A stretch of 18,679 nucleotides of DNA from JAKAGE01 sp964416665 (lineage in GTDB: Bacteria; Patescibacteriota; Minisyncoccia; UBA6257; 2-01-FULL-56-20): NCBI GenBank assembly GCA_964416665.1, contig CAYQFA010000018.1:1-18679 (forward strand). Reading direction: 5' to 3'. Positions within the stretch are counted from its first letter, which is position 1, and each line of letters begins with the position of its first letter. The position numbers and the translations under genes were made by a program. Positions 1 through 8,520 of the stretch are shown piece after piece. Below the pieces are notes generated by a model that was given only the letters and a program-made list of their open reading frames with translations, was not told the origin of the DNA and made no database searches.

Positions 1-79
1 CCACCGCCAGGATGCTGATGATCGCGAGGACCACCAGGAGCTCGATGAGGGTGAAGGCGGAACGGGGAGAAGCACGCAT
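1..79 (-). CDS. Type IV prepilin-like / pseudopilin, N-terminus only
   Basis: The minus strand from the ATG at 79 encodes 26 residues before the window ends: a short basic leader (MRASPRSA) followed directly by FTLIELLVVLAIISILAV. This is the class III prepilin signature: cleavage and N-methylation would fall between Ala and Phe, Glu is at +5, and a hydrophobic assembly helix follows. The family comprises type IV pilins and type II secretion pseudopilins, processed by the PilD peptidase. Ala at -1 instead of Gly is a tolerated variant. The rest of the gene is outside the window, so a specific pilin cannot be named. It follows tsaC on the same strand but has its own -10 box just upstream. Confidence 0.8.
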   Translation of the reverse strand, partial: MRASPRSAFTLIELLVVLAIISILAV

Positions 80-85
80 GGGATA

Positions 86-115
86 ATTATACTATACCTC
101 CCAATGTTTAGTTAA
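86..115 (-). promoter_or_regulatory. Promoter of the prepilin gene, leaderless geometry
   Basis: A perfect TATAAT (86-91) ends 6 nt before the ATG at 79. TTAACT (110-115, 4 of 6 to TTGACA) lies 18 bp upstream and overlaps the tsaC stop codon. Transcription would begin at about the A of the start codon. A GGGAGG at 97-102 lies 17 nt from the ATG, too far for a normal Shine-Dalgarno, and upstream of the expected transcript start. Confidence 0.5.
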
Positions 116-699
116 ACTATTACCGCACCTTTTCGAAGCACCGACAACGTTCCATTTTCTATCTTAATGATAGTGGACGGTCGCGAGATGCGCCTGCCAG
201 CGTTCGCATAAAATTCCACATTGGCGGCGAAGTAGCGCTTCGCTTCAGTTATCGTTTTTGCCGGCGGGTCGCCCGCAAGGTTCGCGCTCGGTGCCACAAG
301 CGGCCCTGTTCTTTTCAACAATGTTCGCAGCCATGACGGCTCCGGCATGCGAAACGCCAATGTTTTCATTCCACGATGAAGATATGCAAATTTTTTCGAT
401 GGACACGGCATCACAATGCTCACCTTGCCAGGCCACATTCGTTGCGCCAATACGCGCTCCTTTTTGTTCAACGCGATGCCGAACAATCTCAGGTCAGCGA
501 GCGACGAGATAAGAACGATCATCGGCTTCTTTGTGTCGCGCCGGCGCAAACGATATATCCGCTCCACGGTCTTTTTCCGGAGCGCCGAACCGACGATCCC
601 GTAGATCGTGTCAGTAGGAAGAACACCAACGCCGCCCGCAGCCAGGATGATCGCAGCAAGGTCAACCGCGCTCGCAGAAATTTTCTCTGTTTTTTTCAT
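112..699 (-). CDS. tsaC: Threonylcarbamoyl-AMP synthase (TsaC/YrdC/Sua5 family)
   Basis: This cytoplasmic enzyme makes threonylcarbamoyl-AMP from threonine, bicarbonate and ATP, the first step of the t6A modification at position 37 of ANN-decoding tRNAs. The 195-residue protein is a single YrdC domain, matching TsaC length (about 190) and lacking the Sua5 C-terminal extension. Visible motifs are PTDTIYG (28-34), RRDTKKPM (53-60, the basic nucleotide/anion-binding segment), WPGKVSIVMP, LAFRMP, and APSANLAGDPPAKT followed by PSTIIKI. The start at 699 is 5 nt after the uvrC stop, so it is the last gene of the beta-flower/uvrC/tsaC unit. No Shine-Dalgarno is seen. Family assignment is secure; the TsaC versus Sua5 name rests on length. 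Confidence 0.93.
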   Translation of the reverse strand: MKKTEKISASAVDLAAIILAAGGVGVLPTDTIYGIVGSALRKKTVERIYRLRRRDTKKPMIVLISSLADLRLFGIALNKKERVLAQRMWPGKVSIVMPCPSKKFAYLHRGMKTLAFRMPEPSWLRTLLKRTGPLVAPSANLAGDPPAKTITEAKRYFAANVEFYANAGRRISRPSTIIKIENGTLSVLRKGAVIV

Positions 700-704
700 C
701 TTAA

Positions 705-1946
705 TTATTTTTTAATGAATTGCCGTGCGCGAAGGGATTTATGGTAGCCGATCGCAAACCGGTGCGCTTCATCGCGCACGTGCACGAGCGTCTCTTTCGT
801 GACACCCTTAGGAATCCCGCCGATGATATCATTGCGCTTTCGTTCCGCACCTTTCGCGATGCCGAGAATGGGAATGCGCAACCCCGCGCGAAGCAGCACT
901 TTTTTCGCCGCGTTCGCCTGCGCAAGTCCGCCGTCGATCAAAATGAGATTCGGCAATCGCCAGGCGGTGTGCACCATCGCGCCATCCGCCTGTCGCGCGA
1001 ACCGACGCTCCAACACCTCGGTCAGCATGCCGACGTCATTCGGCTCGAACACGCTCTTTATTCTGAACTTGCGATATTCGTCCTTGTTCGCCACGCCGTT
1101 TTCAAACACCACCATCGAGCCGACCGCGGCGGTGCCGGATATGTTCGAAATATCGTAACCTTCAATGCGATAAATGCCGTTCGCTGCGGGCGCGTCCCCC
1201 GTCGGGACAAGGACCTCGGATTCCGAGATAAAGGCAGTATCCTGGATATGCTGGAGTGCGAAGATCTGGCGACGCAGCTTTTCGGCCTTCTCAAAATCCA
1301 ACTTCTTGCTCGCCGTGCGCATATCCGCTTCGAACGACCGCAACACTTTTTTCTTTTTACCCTCAAAGAACAACTTCAATCGATCGACGGTCGCGGCATA
1401 TTCCTCGCGCGTTACCGCACCGACGCACGTTCCCGGACACAATCCAACCTGATAGTCGAAACACGGCCGTTTGAACGTACCGATCGCCTCTGCCGGATGT
1501 GTGTTCCACGGAAAGATCCGACGCAATATCCTGAGCGCCTCGCGCACGGCTGACGACGACGTGAACGGCCCATAGCGCTTGCCGCGCTCGGCATCCTTTC
1601 CGCGCACGAGCAACACGCGCGGAAACTTCTCTTTTGTTATCTCTATATAAAGGAAACTCTTGTCGTCCTTCTCGCGGACGTTGAACGGCGGTGAAAGTTT
1701 CTTGATGAGCTCGGCCTCAAGGATGAGCGCCTCAAGCGCCGTGTCGGTCTTCTCGTGATCGATCCTGTGGATCTTCGTTACGAGCGTCTGGATGCGGACA
1801 TCGTGCGGCCGCTCGAAATAGCTCGACACACGGCGGCGCAAATTTGCGGCCTTGCCGACATAGAGCACGCGGCCATCCGCGTCTTTCATGATATACACTC
1901 CCGGCGTCTCGGGCAGTGATTTATAAGGAATAGTTGTCTTGACCAA
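705..1946 (-). CDS. uvrC: UvrABC system protein C, short form lacking the C-terminal HhH domain
   Basis: UvrC is the dual-incision nuclease of nucleotide excision repair. The 413-aa protein has an N-terminal GIY-YIG domain (GVYIM at 16-20, LYVGKA at 28-33) for the 3' cut, a cysteine segment (C162, C170, C174), a UVR helix pair for UvrB contact (about 203-234), and the RNase H-like 5' nuclease domain (YDISNISGT, YRKFRIKS, LILIDGG at 334-340, RDEAHRFAI at 391-399). It stops 14 residues after that last motif; family members of about 600 aa continue into a tandem helix-hairpin-helix DNA-binding domain that is absent here. The position aligned with the first of four Fe-S cysteines is His150. The start is TTG at 1946, chosen because no ATG or GTG precedes the GIY-YIG motif; it lies 9 nt after the upstream stop. 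Confidence 0.95.
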   Translation of the reverse strand: MVKTTIPYKSLPETPGVYIMKDADGRVLYVGKAANLRRRVSSYFERPHDVRIQTLVTKIHRIDHEKTDTALEALILEAELIKKLSPPFNVREKDDKSFLYIEITKEKFPRVLLVRGKDAERGKRYGPFTSSSAVREALRILRRIFPWNTHPAEAIGTFKRPCFDYQVGLCPGTCVGAVTREEYAATVDRLKLFFEGKKKKVLRSFEADMRTASKKLDFEKAEKLRRQIFALQHIQDTAFISESEVLVPTGDAPAANGIYRIEGYDISNISGTAAVGSMVVFENGVANKDEYRKFRIKSVFEPNDVGMLTEVLERRFARQADGAMVHTAWRLPNLILIDGGLAQANAAKKVLLRAGLRIPILGIAKGAERKRNDIIGGIPKGVTKETLVHVRDEAHRFAIGYHKSLRARQFIKK

Positions 1947-1955
1947 TGTTAAATC

Positions 1956-2234
1956 TTACAGATCGAACAACACTTTTATCGCGCACTTCGTGAGCAAAGA
2001 AACACCGCCCTCGATGAACTCATTGACGTGCTCAAGGCTTGAAGAAGGCCTGCCGTTCTCGTAGCACAACTCGTTCTCTTTGATGTAAGCAACTTTGTAG
2101 CCGGATTCATTATAAATATAACCGCTCTCGAAATAACCGAGCTTTTTATTCTCGTTATCACGGATGTGCTCGCCGTCTATCCAGCCGATCTTCTGGCCGT
2201 TGTGCCAGATCTTGTTATCAATTACGTGTGGCAT
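1956..2234 (-). CDS. Small four-repeat protein, 4-fold beta-flower-like
   Basis: From the ATG at 2234 this encodes 92 aa. Residues 4-67 form four consecutive 16-residue repeats beginning VIDNKIW, DGEHIRD, ESGYIYN and KENELCY. The first three share the pattern x-x-x-x-I-x-x-x-x-x-x-K-hydrophobic-G/A-aromatic-hydrophobic. This periodicity resembles the 4-fold beta-flower family of small bacterial domains, for which no biochemical role is established as far as I know. The tail (68-92) is mildly hydrophobic with one Cys. There is no signal peptide. An in-frame ATG six codons upstream (2252) is disfavoured because the TATAAT at 2241-2246 lies inside that extension and fits a leaderless start at 2234. 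It is first in a unit with uvrC and tsaC. The fold is my inference from the repeat pattern. Confidence 0.75.
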   Translation of the reverse strand: MPHVIDNKIWHNGQKIGWIDGEHIRDNENKKLGYFESGYIYNESGYKVAYIKENELCYENGRPSSSLEHVNEFIEGGVSLLTKCAIKVLFDL

Positions 2235-2240
2235 GAATTT

Positions 2241-2249
2241 ATTATAGCA
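2241..2249 (-). promoter_or_regulatory. Extended -10 promoter of the beta-flower/uvrC/tsaC unit
   Basis: TGCTATAAT on the minus strand is a perfect extended -10 element (TGn plus TATAAT). TATAAT ends 6 nt before the ATG at 2234, again implying a leaderless transcript. There is no good -35; the region where it would lie (about 2264-2269) is inside the left arm of the long inverted repeat at 2255-2320. Confidence 0.6.
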
Positions 2250-2254
2250 CAAAG

Positions 2255-2320
2255 CAGCTAGGCAAGCATACTTCTGGCTCCTGATAGGAATAAGTCGCCA
2301 GAAGTATGCTTGCCTAGCTG
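2255..2320. repeat. Perfect 24-bp inverted repeat with 18-nt loop
   Basis: The arms at 2255-2278 and 2297-2320 are exact reverse complements over 24 bases, separated by 18 nt. The element lies in the 148-bp gap between the uvrA stop (2383) and the beta-flower start (2234), and ends 8 bp before the next -10 box. RNA from either strand would fold into a very stable hairpin. On the minus strand only a short TTT follows, so a classical terminator is possible but not clear. The remaining gap (2321-2382) holds T-rich minus-strand stretches after weak stems and no ORF. Confidence 0.9.
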
Positions 2321-2382
2321 TGGCTGTAAAAAACCTAATAAAACAGGGGGTTGTTGGCTGCTATTTGACGTGCTCCTGTGTG

Positions 2383-4899
<2,517 letters not shown>

Positions 4900-4909
4900 G
4901 GTTTTGATG

Positions 4910-6955
4910 TTATTTTTTCGTTTTCGGTTTCGCGACCTCATCGACGCCTTTCTTGTCTTCAAGTGCCATTGATTTCTTGGTAAGCTCGCGGATCTCATCG
5001 CGCAATATTCCCGCAAGTTCGAAGTTGAGCTCCTTCGCGGCCGCGCGCATATCGCGCTCCTTCTCGGCAATCAGCTTCTGCAGCGCCGTCTTTGAGCGCG
5101 GCACCGGCGCGGTCTCCAGCTTCAGGATCTCGTCGATGTCCGGCAATAAAATATCGGAGATCTTCTTGATAATCGTCGTCGGCGTAATGTGGTGCTCTAT
5201 GTTATACGCAACCTGGATCTTGCGGCGACGATCGGTTTCTTTCACGGCGCGCTCGATGGAGCCGGTGATCTTATCGGCGTACATCAATACTTCGCCGTCC
5301 ACGTTGCGCGCAGCGCGGCCGATGGTCTGGATAAGCGAAACTTCGCTACGCAGGAATCCTTCTTTGTCGGCGTCCAGGATCGCGACCAGCGAAACCTCCG
5401 GCAGGTCAAGACCTTCGCGAAGTAAGTTGACGCCAACGAGCACTTCGATCTTCCCTTTGCGCAGGTCGGTCAAAATTTTGATGCGATCCATCGTCTTCAC
5501 GTCGCTATGGAGATAGTTCACTTTTATTTTCTTGTTCTCCAAGTAGGCGCTCAGATCTTCCGCCATCTTTTTCGTGAGCGTCGTTACGAGCACGCGCTCC
5601 TTTCGCGCCACGCGCTCTTCGATGCGCGGGATCAGATCATCAACCTGGCCGCGCGCCGGCAGGATCGTCACCTTCGGATCGACAAGACCCGTCGGACGGA
5701 TGATCTGTTCCACCACCTGCGTGCTGTGTTCGCGCTCGTACGGACCCGGCGTCGCCGAGGTGAAGATCACCTGACCGATGCGCTGCTCGAACTCCTCAAA
5801 TCGAAGCGGACGGTTATCGGCCGCCGACGGCAGACGGAAACCATAGTCCACAAGGGTTTTCTTGCGCGCGGCATCGCCGTTATACATGCCCTGGATCTGC
5901 GGCACCGTCATGTGCGACTCGTCTATTATGGTGAGGAAGTCAGCCTTGCCATCGGCGGCGTGCGGGAAATAATCGAGCAGCGTCGCCGGCGCCTCGCCCG
6001 CGCGACGGCCGGAAAGATGGCGCGAATAGTTCTCGATGCCGTGGCAATAGCCCACCTCGCGCATCATCGCGAGATCGAACTTGGTACGCCGCTCCAAACG
6101 CTCCGCCTCCAAAAATTTCTTTTCGTTTTCAAAATAGCGTAATTGCTCCTTAAGCTCTTCTTGTATCTCTTTGATGGCACGCTCGCGCTCGGGCGCTTCG
6201 GTGATAAAATGCTTCGCCGGCGCAAAAATGATGTCGCCGATCGTTGGCGTCTTGCCGGGCTGGAAACCGGCTACCGGGTCGATCTCATAAATGGTGCGGA
6301 TGACACCGCCGGAAACCTCCAGATTATAAATAACCTCGCGATCCACCGGCATGATCTCCCAATTCTCGCCGCGCAAGCGGTACGTGCCGCGCTTCAGGTC
6401 GCTGTTCGTGCGGCTGAATTGCAATTCCACCAGCTTGCGCGCGAACGCTTTGCGCTCGATCACGTCACCAACCTTGAAATGAAAAATATTGCGCGCATAG
6501 ACCTCCGGCGCACCCAAGCCATAGATGCACGACACCGAAGCGACGATGATCACATCGGGCCGCGTGAGCAGCGCCGTCGTTGCCGCATGGCGCAGCTTGT
6601 CGATCTCATCGTTGATAAGCGCCTCCTTATCAATGTAGGTATCGCTCGACGGCATGTACGCCTCCGGCTGATAGTAGTCGTAATACGAGACGAAATAATT
6701 CACCGAATTCTTCGGGAATATCTCGCGGAATTCGTTGCACAGCTGAGCGGCGAGCGTCTTGTTGTGGGCAATCACGAGCGTCGGCTTATTGATCTCCGCA
6801 ATGACATTCGCCGCGGTAAACGTCTTGCCCGAGCCGGTGACGCCAAGCAGGGTCTGGTCGCGAAGGCCTTCACGCAAACCAGAAACCAGCGATATGATCG
6901 CCTTCGGCTGGTCCCCTGCGGGTTTGTTATCTGAAACGATCTCAAAATGGTTCAT
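4910..6955 (-). CDS. uvrB: UvrABC system protein B
   Basis: UvrB is the helicase-fold damage-verification subunit that receives DNA from UvrA and recruits UvrC. The 681-aa length is normal. Motifs from the N-terminus: PAGDQPKAI, Walker A GVTGSGKTF (38-46), the DNA-clamping beta-hairpin (about 88-119, YYDYYQPEAYMPSSDTYIDK), the DESH helicase motif, VGVNLLREGLDLPEV, QTIGRAARN, and a C-terminal UVR helix pair for UvrC contact (FELAGILRDEIRELTKK). The start at 6955 is chosen because MNHFEIVSDNKPAGDQP matches the usual N-terminus; the frame stays open to a GTG at 7009 with no family similarity. It heads a uvrB-uvrA pair under a canonical promoter at 7054-7082. Confidence 0.97.
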   Translation of the reverse strand: MNHFEIVSDNKPAGDQPKAIISLVSGLREGLRDQTLLGVTGSGKTFTAANVIAEINKPTLVIAHNKTLAAQLCNEFREIFPKNSVNYFVSYYDYYQPEAYMPSSDTYIDKEALINDEIDKLRHAATTALLTRPDVIIVASVSCIYGLGAPEVYARNIFHFKVGDVIERKAFARKLVELQFSRTNSDLKRGTYRLRGENWEIMPVDREVIYNLEVSGGVIRTIYEIDPVAGFQPGKTPTIGDIIFAPAKHFITEAPERERAIKEIQEELKEQLRYFENEKKFLEAERLERRTKFDLAMMREVGYCHGIENYSRHLSGRRAGEAPATLLDYFPHAADGKADFLTIIDESHMTVPQIQGMYNGDAARKKTLVDYGFRLPSAADNRPLRFEEFEQRIGQVIFTSATPGPYEREHSTQVVEQIIRPTGLVDPKVTILPARGQVDDLIPRIEERVARKERVLVTTLTKKMAEDLSAYLENKKIKVNYLHSDVKTMDRIKILTDLRKGKIEVLVGVNLLREGLDLPEVSLVAILDADKEGFLRSEVSLIQTIGRAARNVDGEVLMYADKITGSIERAVKETDRRRKIQVAYNIEHHITPTTIIKKISDILLPDIDEILKLETAPVPRSKTALQKLIAEKERDMRAAAKELNFELAGILRDEIRELTKKSMALEDKKGVDEVAKPKTKK

Positions 6956-7053
6956 GGTTATTGTGCAAGCGGATCGAACGAATAGATGACGGAAATGCCC
7001 CTTGGCCACGAGACCATAGGGGGTACCTAAACGACCTTCTTCACTGCCAGGTC

Positions 7054-7082
7054 ATTTTAATGGATTTTTAATGCCGGGTCAA
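7054..7082 (-). promoter_or_regulatory. Sigma70-type promoter of uvrB-uvrA
   Basis: TTGACC (7077-7082, 5 of 6) and TAAAAT (7054-7059, 5 of 6) are separated by exactly 17 bp. Transcription would start near 7047, giving a leader of about 90 nt before the uvrB ATG at 6955, unlike the leaderless geometry elsewhere in the window. The leader can form an 8-bp hairpin with one bulge (6998-7005 with 7014-7022). Confidence 0.65.
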
Positions 7083-7095
7083 TGAGGATTGGCAT

Positions 7096-7140
7096 AAAAA
7101 AACCGCCTCCCGACCTCACATCGGGAAGCAGCCTTTTTTT
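7096..7140 (-). terminator. Rho-independent terminator, probably bidirectional
   Basis: A GC-rich stem, TCCCGA pairing with TCGGGA and extended by further pairs across mismatches, is flanked by seven A residues on the left and seven T residues on the right. On the minus strand the hairpin is followed by TTTTTTT, ending the long atp-ogt-nth transcript. The symmetric A/T flanks would also work on the plus strand. Confidence 0.85.
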
Positions 7141-7152
7141 ATCTCACTAACA
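7096..7152 (-). ncRNA. Candidate short RNA from a promoter-terminator unit
   Basis: A strong extended -10 (TGCTATAAT) at 7159-7167 would start transcription near 7152, and the terminator at 7096-7140 would end it, giving an RNA of about 57 nt made almost entirely of the terminator hairpin. No ORF is visible. It may be a genuine small RNA, or simply a promoter meant for read-through into uvrB. This rests on motifs only and matches no RNA family that I recognise. Confidence 0.25.
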
Positions 7153-7158
7153 AGATTG

Positions 7159-7186
7159 ATTATAGCATAGCTTGCGACAAGGTAAA
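7159..7186 (-). promoter_or_regulatory. Extended -10 promoter downstream of nth
   Basis: TATAAT (7159-7164) preceded by TGC forms the same nonamer, TGCTATAAT, as the promoter at 2241-2249. A weak -35, TTTACC (7181-7186, 4 of 6), lies 16 bp upstream. No coding sequence begins nearby; the terminator hairpin starts about 20 nt downstream. Confidence 0.45.
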
Positions 7187-7196
7187 ATGTGGATAG

Positions 7197-7841
7197 CTAT
7201 GGTTCCAATATTTTCGTAAGCGGACACGCCGCATGATCATGCGGTCGCGCAACGCAATATTTGCGGCCGTAATCAATGAGAAGATAGGTCGCCTCGAACC
7301 ATTGCTTTTGCGGAATGATGCGCATGAGATCCTTCTCGATCTTCTCCGGCGTCTTTTCCTTGGTGAGCCCAAGCAGACGCGACAGGCGTATCACGTGTGT
7401 ATCAACGGCGATCCCCTCCACCACGCCATAGGCGTTGCCCAAAATGACGTTCGCCGATTTGCGCCCGACGCCGGGGATGGTGACCATCTCCGCCATGGTT
7501 TTCGGCAGTTTCCCGTGGAATTTTTCCTTTACCACCTTCGCCGCCGCCAGAATGTTCTTCGTCTTCGCGCGATAGAAACCGCATTGATGGATATCCTTCT
7601 CGAATTCGCGCGGCTTCGCATTCACATAGTCATCCAGCTTCGGATACTTCTTGAAAAGTGCCGGCGTCACCTCGTTCACTTTTCTATCGGTGCATTGCGC
7701 GGAAAGCTGGACGGCGACGAGCAGTTCCCAGTTGTTCGAGAACTTCAGCGCGATCGTCGCATGCGGAAAGAGTTTTTTGAGCGCTTTAAGTATCTTTTGC
7801 GCCCGCTTTTTGTAATACGGCAATGACGATTCGGGGATCAT
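7197..7841 (-). CDS. nth: Endonuclease III (Nth), degenerate Fe-S site
   Basis: Nth is a bifunctional base-excision glycosylase/AP lyase acting on oxidised pyrimidines. The 214-aa protein has the six-helix barrel core (QLSAQCTD at 46-52), the helix-hairpin-helix LPKTMAEMVTIPGVGRKSA (112-130) with catalytic Lys128, and VDTHV with catalytic Asp147. The family's C-terminal [4Fe-4S] loop is C-x6-C-x2-C-x5-C; here it reads C196-x6-H203-x2-C206 and the fourth position is Leu, eight residues before... the chain ends at residue 214. The cluster is therefore probably lost or altered. The ATG at 7841 overlaps the stop of the 33-codon ORF upstream (ATGA), and an AAAGGA about 8-10 nt before it is the only plausible Shine-Dalgarno among the starts inspected. 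It is the last gene of the atp read-through unit. Confidence 0.92.
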   Translation of the reverse strand: MIPESSLPYYKKRAQKILKALKKLFPHATIALKFSNNWELLVAVQLSAQCTDRKVNEVTPALFKKYPKLDDYVNAKPREFEKDIHQCGFYRAKTKNILAAAKVVKEKFHGKLPKTMAEMVTIPGVGRKSANVILGNAYGVVEGIAVDTHVIRLSRLLGLTKEKTPEKIEKDLMRIIPQKQWFEATYLLIDYGRKYCVARPHDHAACPLTKILEP

Positions 7842-7939
7842 AGCGCGAGTCCTTTCGACGGCGAATAAAAGAAAAATATGCCGAGCAGGATGACAATGAT
7901 GACCGCAAGCACGATAACGAGGATCTTAAGCTTCATCAT
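7838..7939 (-). CDS. 33-aa single-pass membrane peptide
   Basis: A short ORF starting ATG ATG at 7939 encodes MMKLKILVIVLAVIIVILLGIFFFYSPSKGLAL. A two-lysine N-terminus precedes about 20 hydrophobic residues (L6-Y25), so it is a likely membrane peptide with a short tail of about 8 residues. It begins 3 nt after the ogt stop and its TGA overlaps the nth ATG, so it fills the gap between two repair genes exactly. That packing argues for a real, translationally coupled gene. I do not recognise a family. The alternative is that it is only a translational bridge, or chance. Confidence 0.55.
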   Translation of the reverse strand: MMKLKILVIVLAVIIVILLGIFFFYSPSKGLAL

Positions 7940-7942
7940 TTT

Positions 7943-8242
7943 TTAATGACGCGATGTTATGGCGACCTTGTTTCCCGTGACGAATCTTACCCCTTCGCTT
8001 TTTAATATCACAATCTTCCTTTGTGTGCCGCGCGCATAACCGCCCGGGGCACCGTCCGATCGCACCACGCGATGACATGGCACTTTCGCCGTATCCGGGT
8101 TGTTGTGCATGATATTCCCGACGGCACGGGCCGCACTCGCGTTCCCCGCCCGGCGTGCGACCTCTTTATAGGTCAGCACGCTTCCTTTGGGGATCTTGGC
8201 TACGACGGCATAGACTTTTGCGGTAAATGACGCGGGCTTCAT
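7943..8242 (-). CDS. ogt: O6-alkylguanine-DNA alkyltransferase-like protein, single domain
   Basis: The protein reverses O6-alkylguanine damage by transferring the alkyl group to its own cysteine, or signals such lesions if acting as an alkyltransferase-like protein. The 99 residues cover only the C-terminal winged-helix MGMT domain: YKEVARRAG, RAVGNIMHNNP (Arg finger and Asn hinge region), PCHRV with acceptor Cys56, and GGYARGTQRK. The N-terminal domain of Ogt/Ada (around 60-80 aa) is absent, as in many short MGMT-family proteins. Cys56 is retained, so activity is plausible; the family is certain, the exact function less so. It lies 31 nt downstream of atpC, and a weak extended -10 (8250-8258) could give it its own leaderless transcript. 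Confidence 0.88.
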   Translation of the reverse strand: MKPASFTAKVYAVVAKIPKGSVLTYKEVARRAGNASAARAVGNIMHNNPDTAKVPCHRVVRSDGAPGGYARGTQRKIVILKSEGVRFVTGNKVAITSRH

Positions 8243-8249
8243 GATATTT

Positions 8250-8258
8250 ATCGTACCA
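8250..8258 (-). promoter_or_regulatory. Possible internal extended -10 before ogt
   Basis: TGGTACGAT fits TGn plus a 4-of-6 -10 hexamer, ending 7 nt before the ogt ATG at 8242. That is the same geometry as the leaderless promoters elsewhere. There is no recognisable -35. It may be chance. Confidence 0.25.
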
Positions 8259-8273
8259 CAAACCTATCGTTTT

Positions 8274-8519
8274 TTATTCGGTCTCAACGAGGATCTTCAC
8301 CTGGCTATCGGAATCAACTTCCAGAAAACCGGAACTGACGGGGATATACCATTCTTTTCGATCTCCATCAACGATCTTCATGGTCCCCTTCTCGACGATC
8401 GAGATCAGTGCCTCGTGGTTATCAAGAATGGTCACCTCGCCCATGCGCGTATTGCAATTCACCGAGGTCGCGTCCCCTTGGAACAAAACTTTCTGCAATG
8501 AATAGACGCCAAGTTTCAT
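8274..8519 (-). CDS. atpC: ATP synthase F1 epsilon subunit, beta-sandwich domain only
   Basis: Epsilon is part of the rotor stalk that joins gamma to the c-ring. The 81-aa protein covers the N-terminal ten-strand beta-sandwich (LGVYSLQKVLFQGDATSVNCNTRMGEVTILDNHEALISIVEKG, then FLEVDSDSQVKILVE). The C-terminal two-helix domain present in typical proteins of about 130-140 aa, which inhibits ATP hydrolysis in many bacteria, is absent. The stop is clean and the next gene follows after 31 nt. The ATG at 8519 follows the atpD TAG by one base, so translation is probably coupled. Confidence 0.92.
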   Translation of the reverse strand: MKLGVYSLQKVLFQGDATSVNCNTRMGEVTILDNHEALISIVEKGTMKIVDGDRKEWYIPVSSGFLEVDSDSQVKILVETE

Positions 8520-8520
8520 A

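Noticed and set aside
4900..5070. 57-codon N-terminal extension of uvrA overlapping uvrB
   Set aside because: The extension is arginine/serine-rich read-through of the uvrB coding sequence in another frame, and the family N-terminus begins exactly at the ATG at 4899.
6956..7009. GTG start extending uvrB by 18 residues
   Set aside because: The extra residues have no UvrB similarity, there is no ribosome-binding signal, and MNHFEIVSDNKPAGDQP is a proper family N-terminus.
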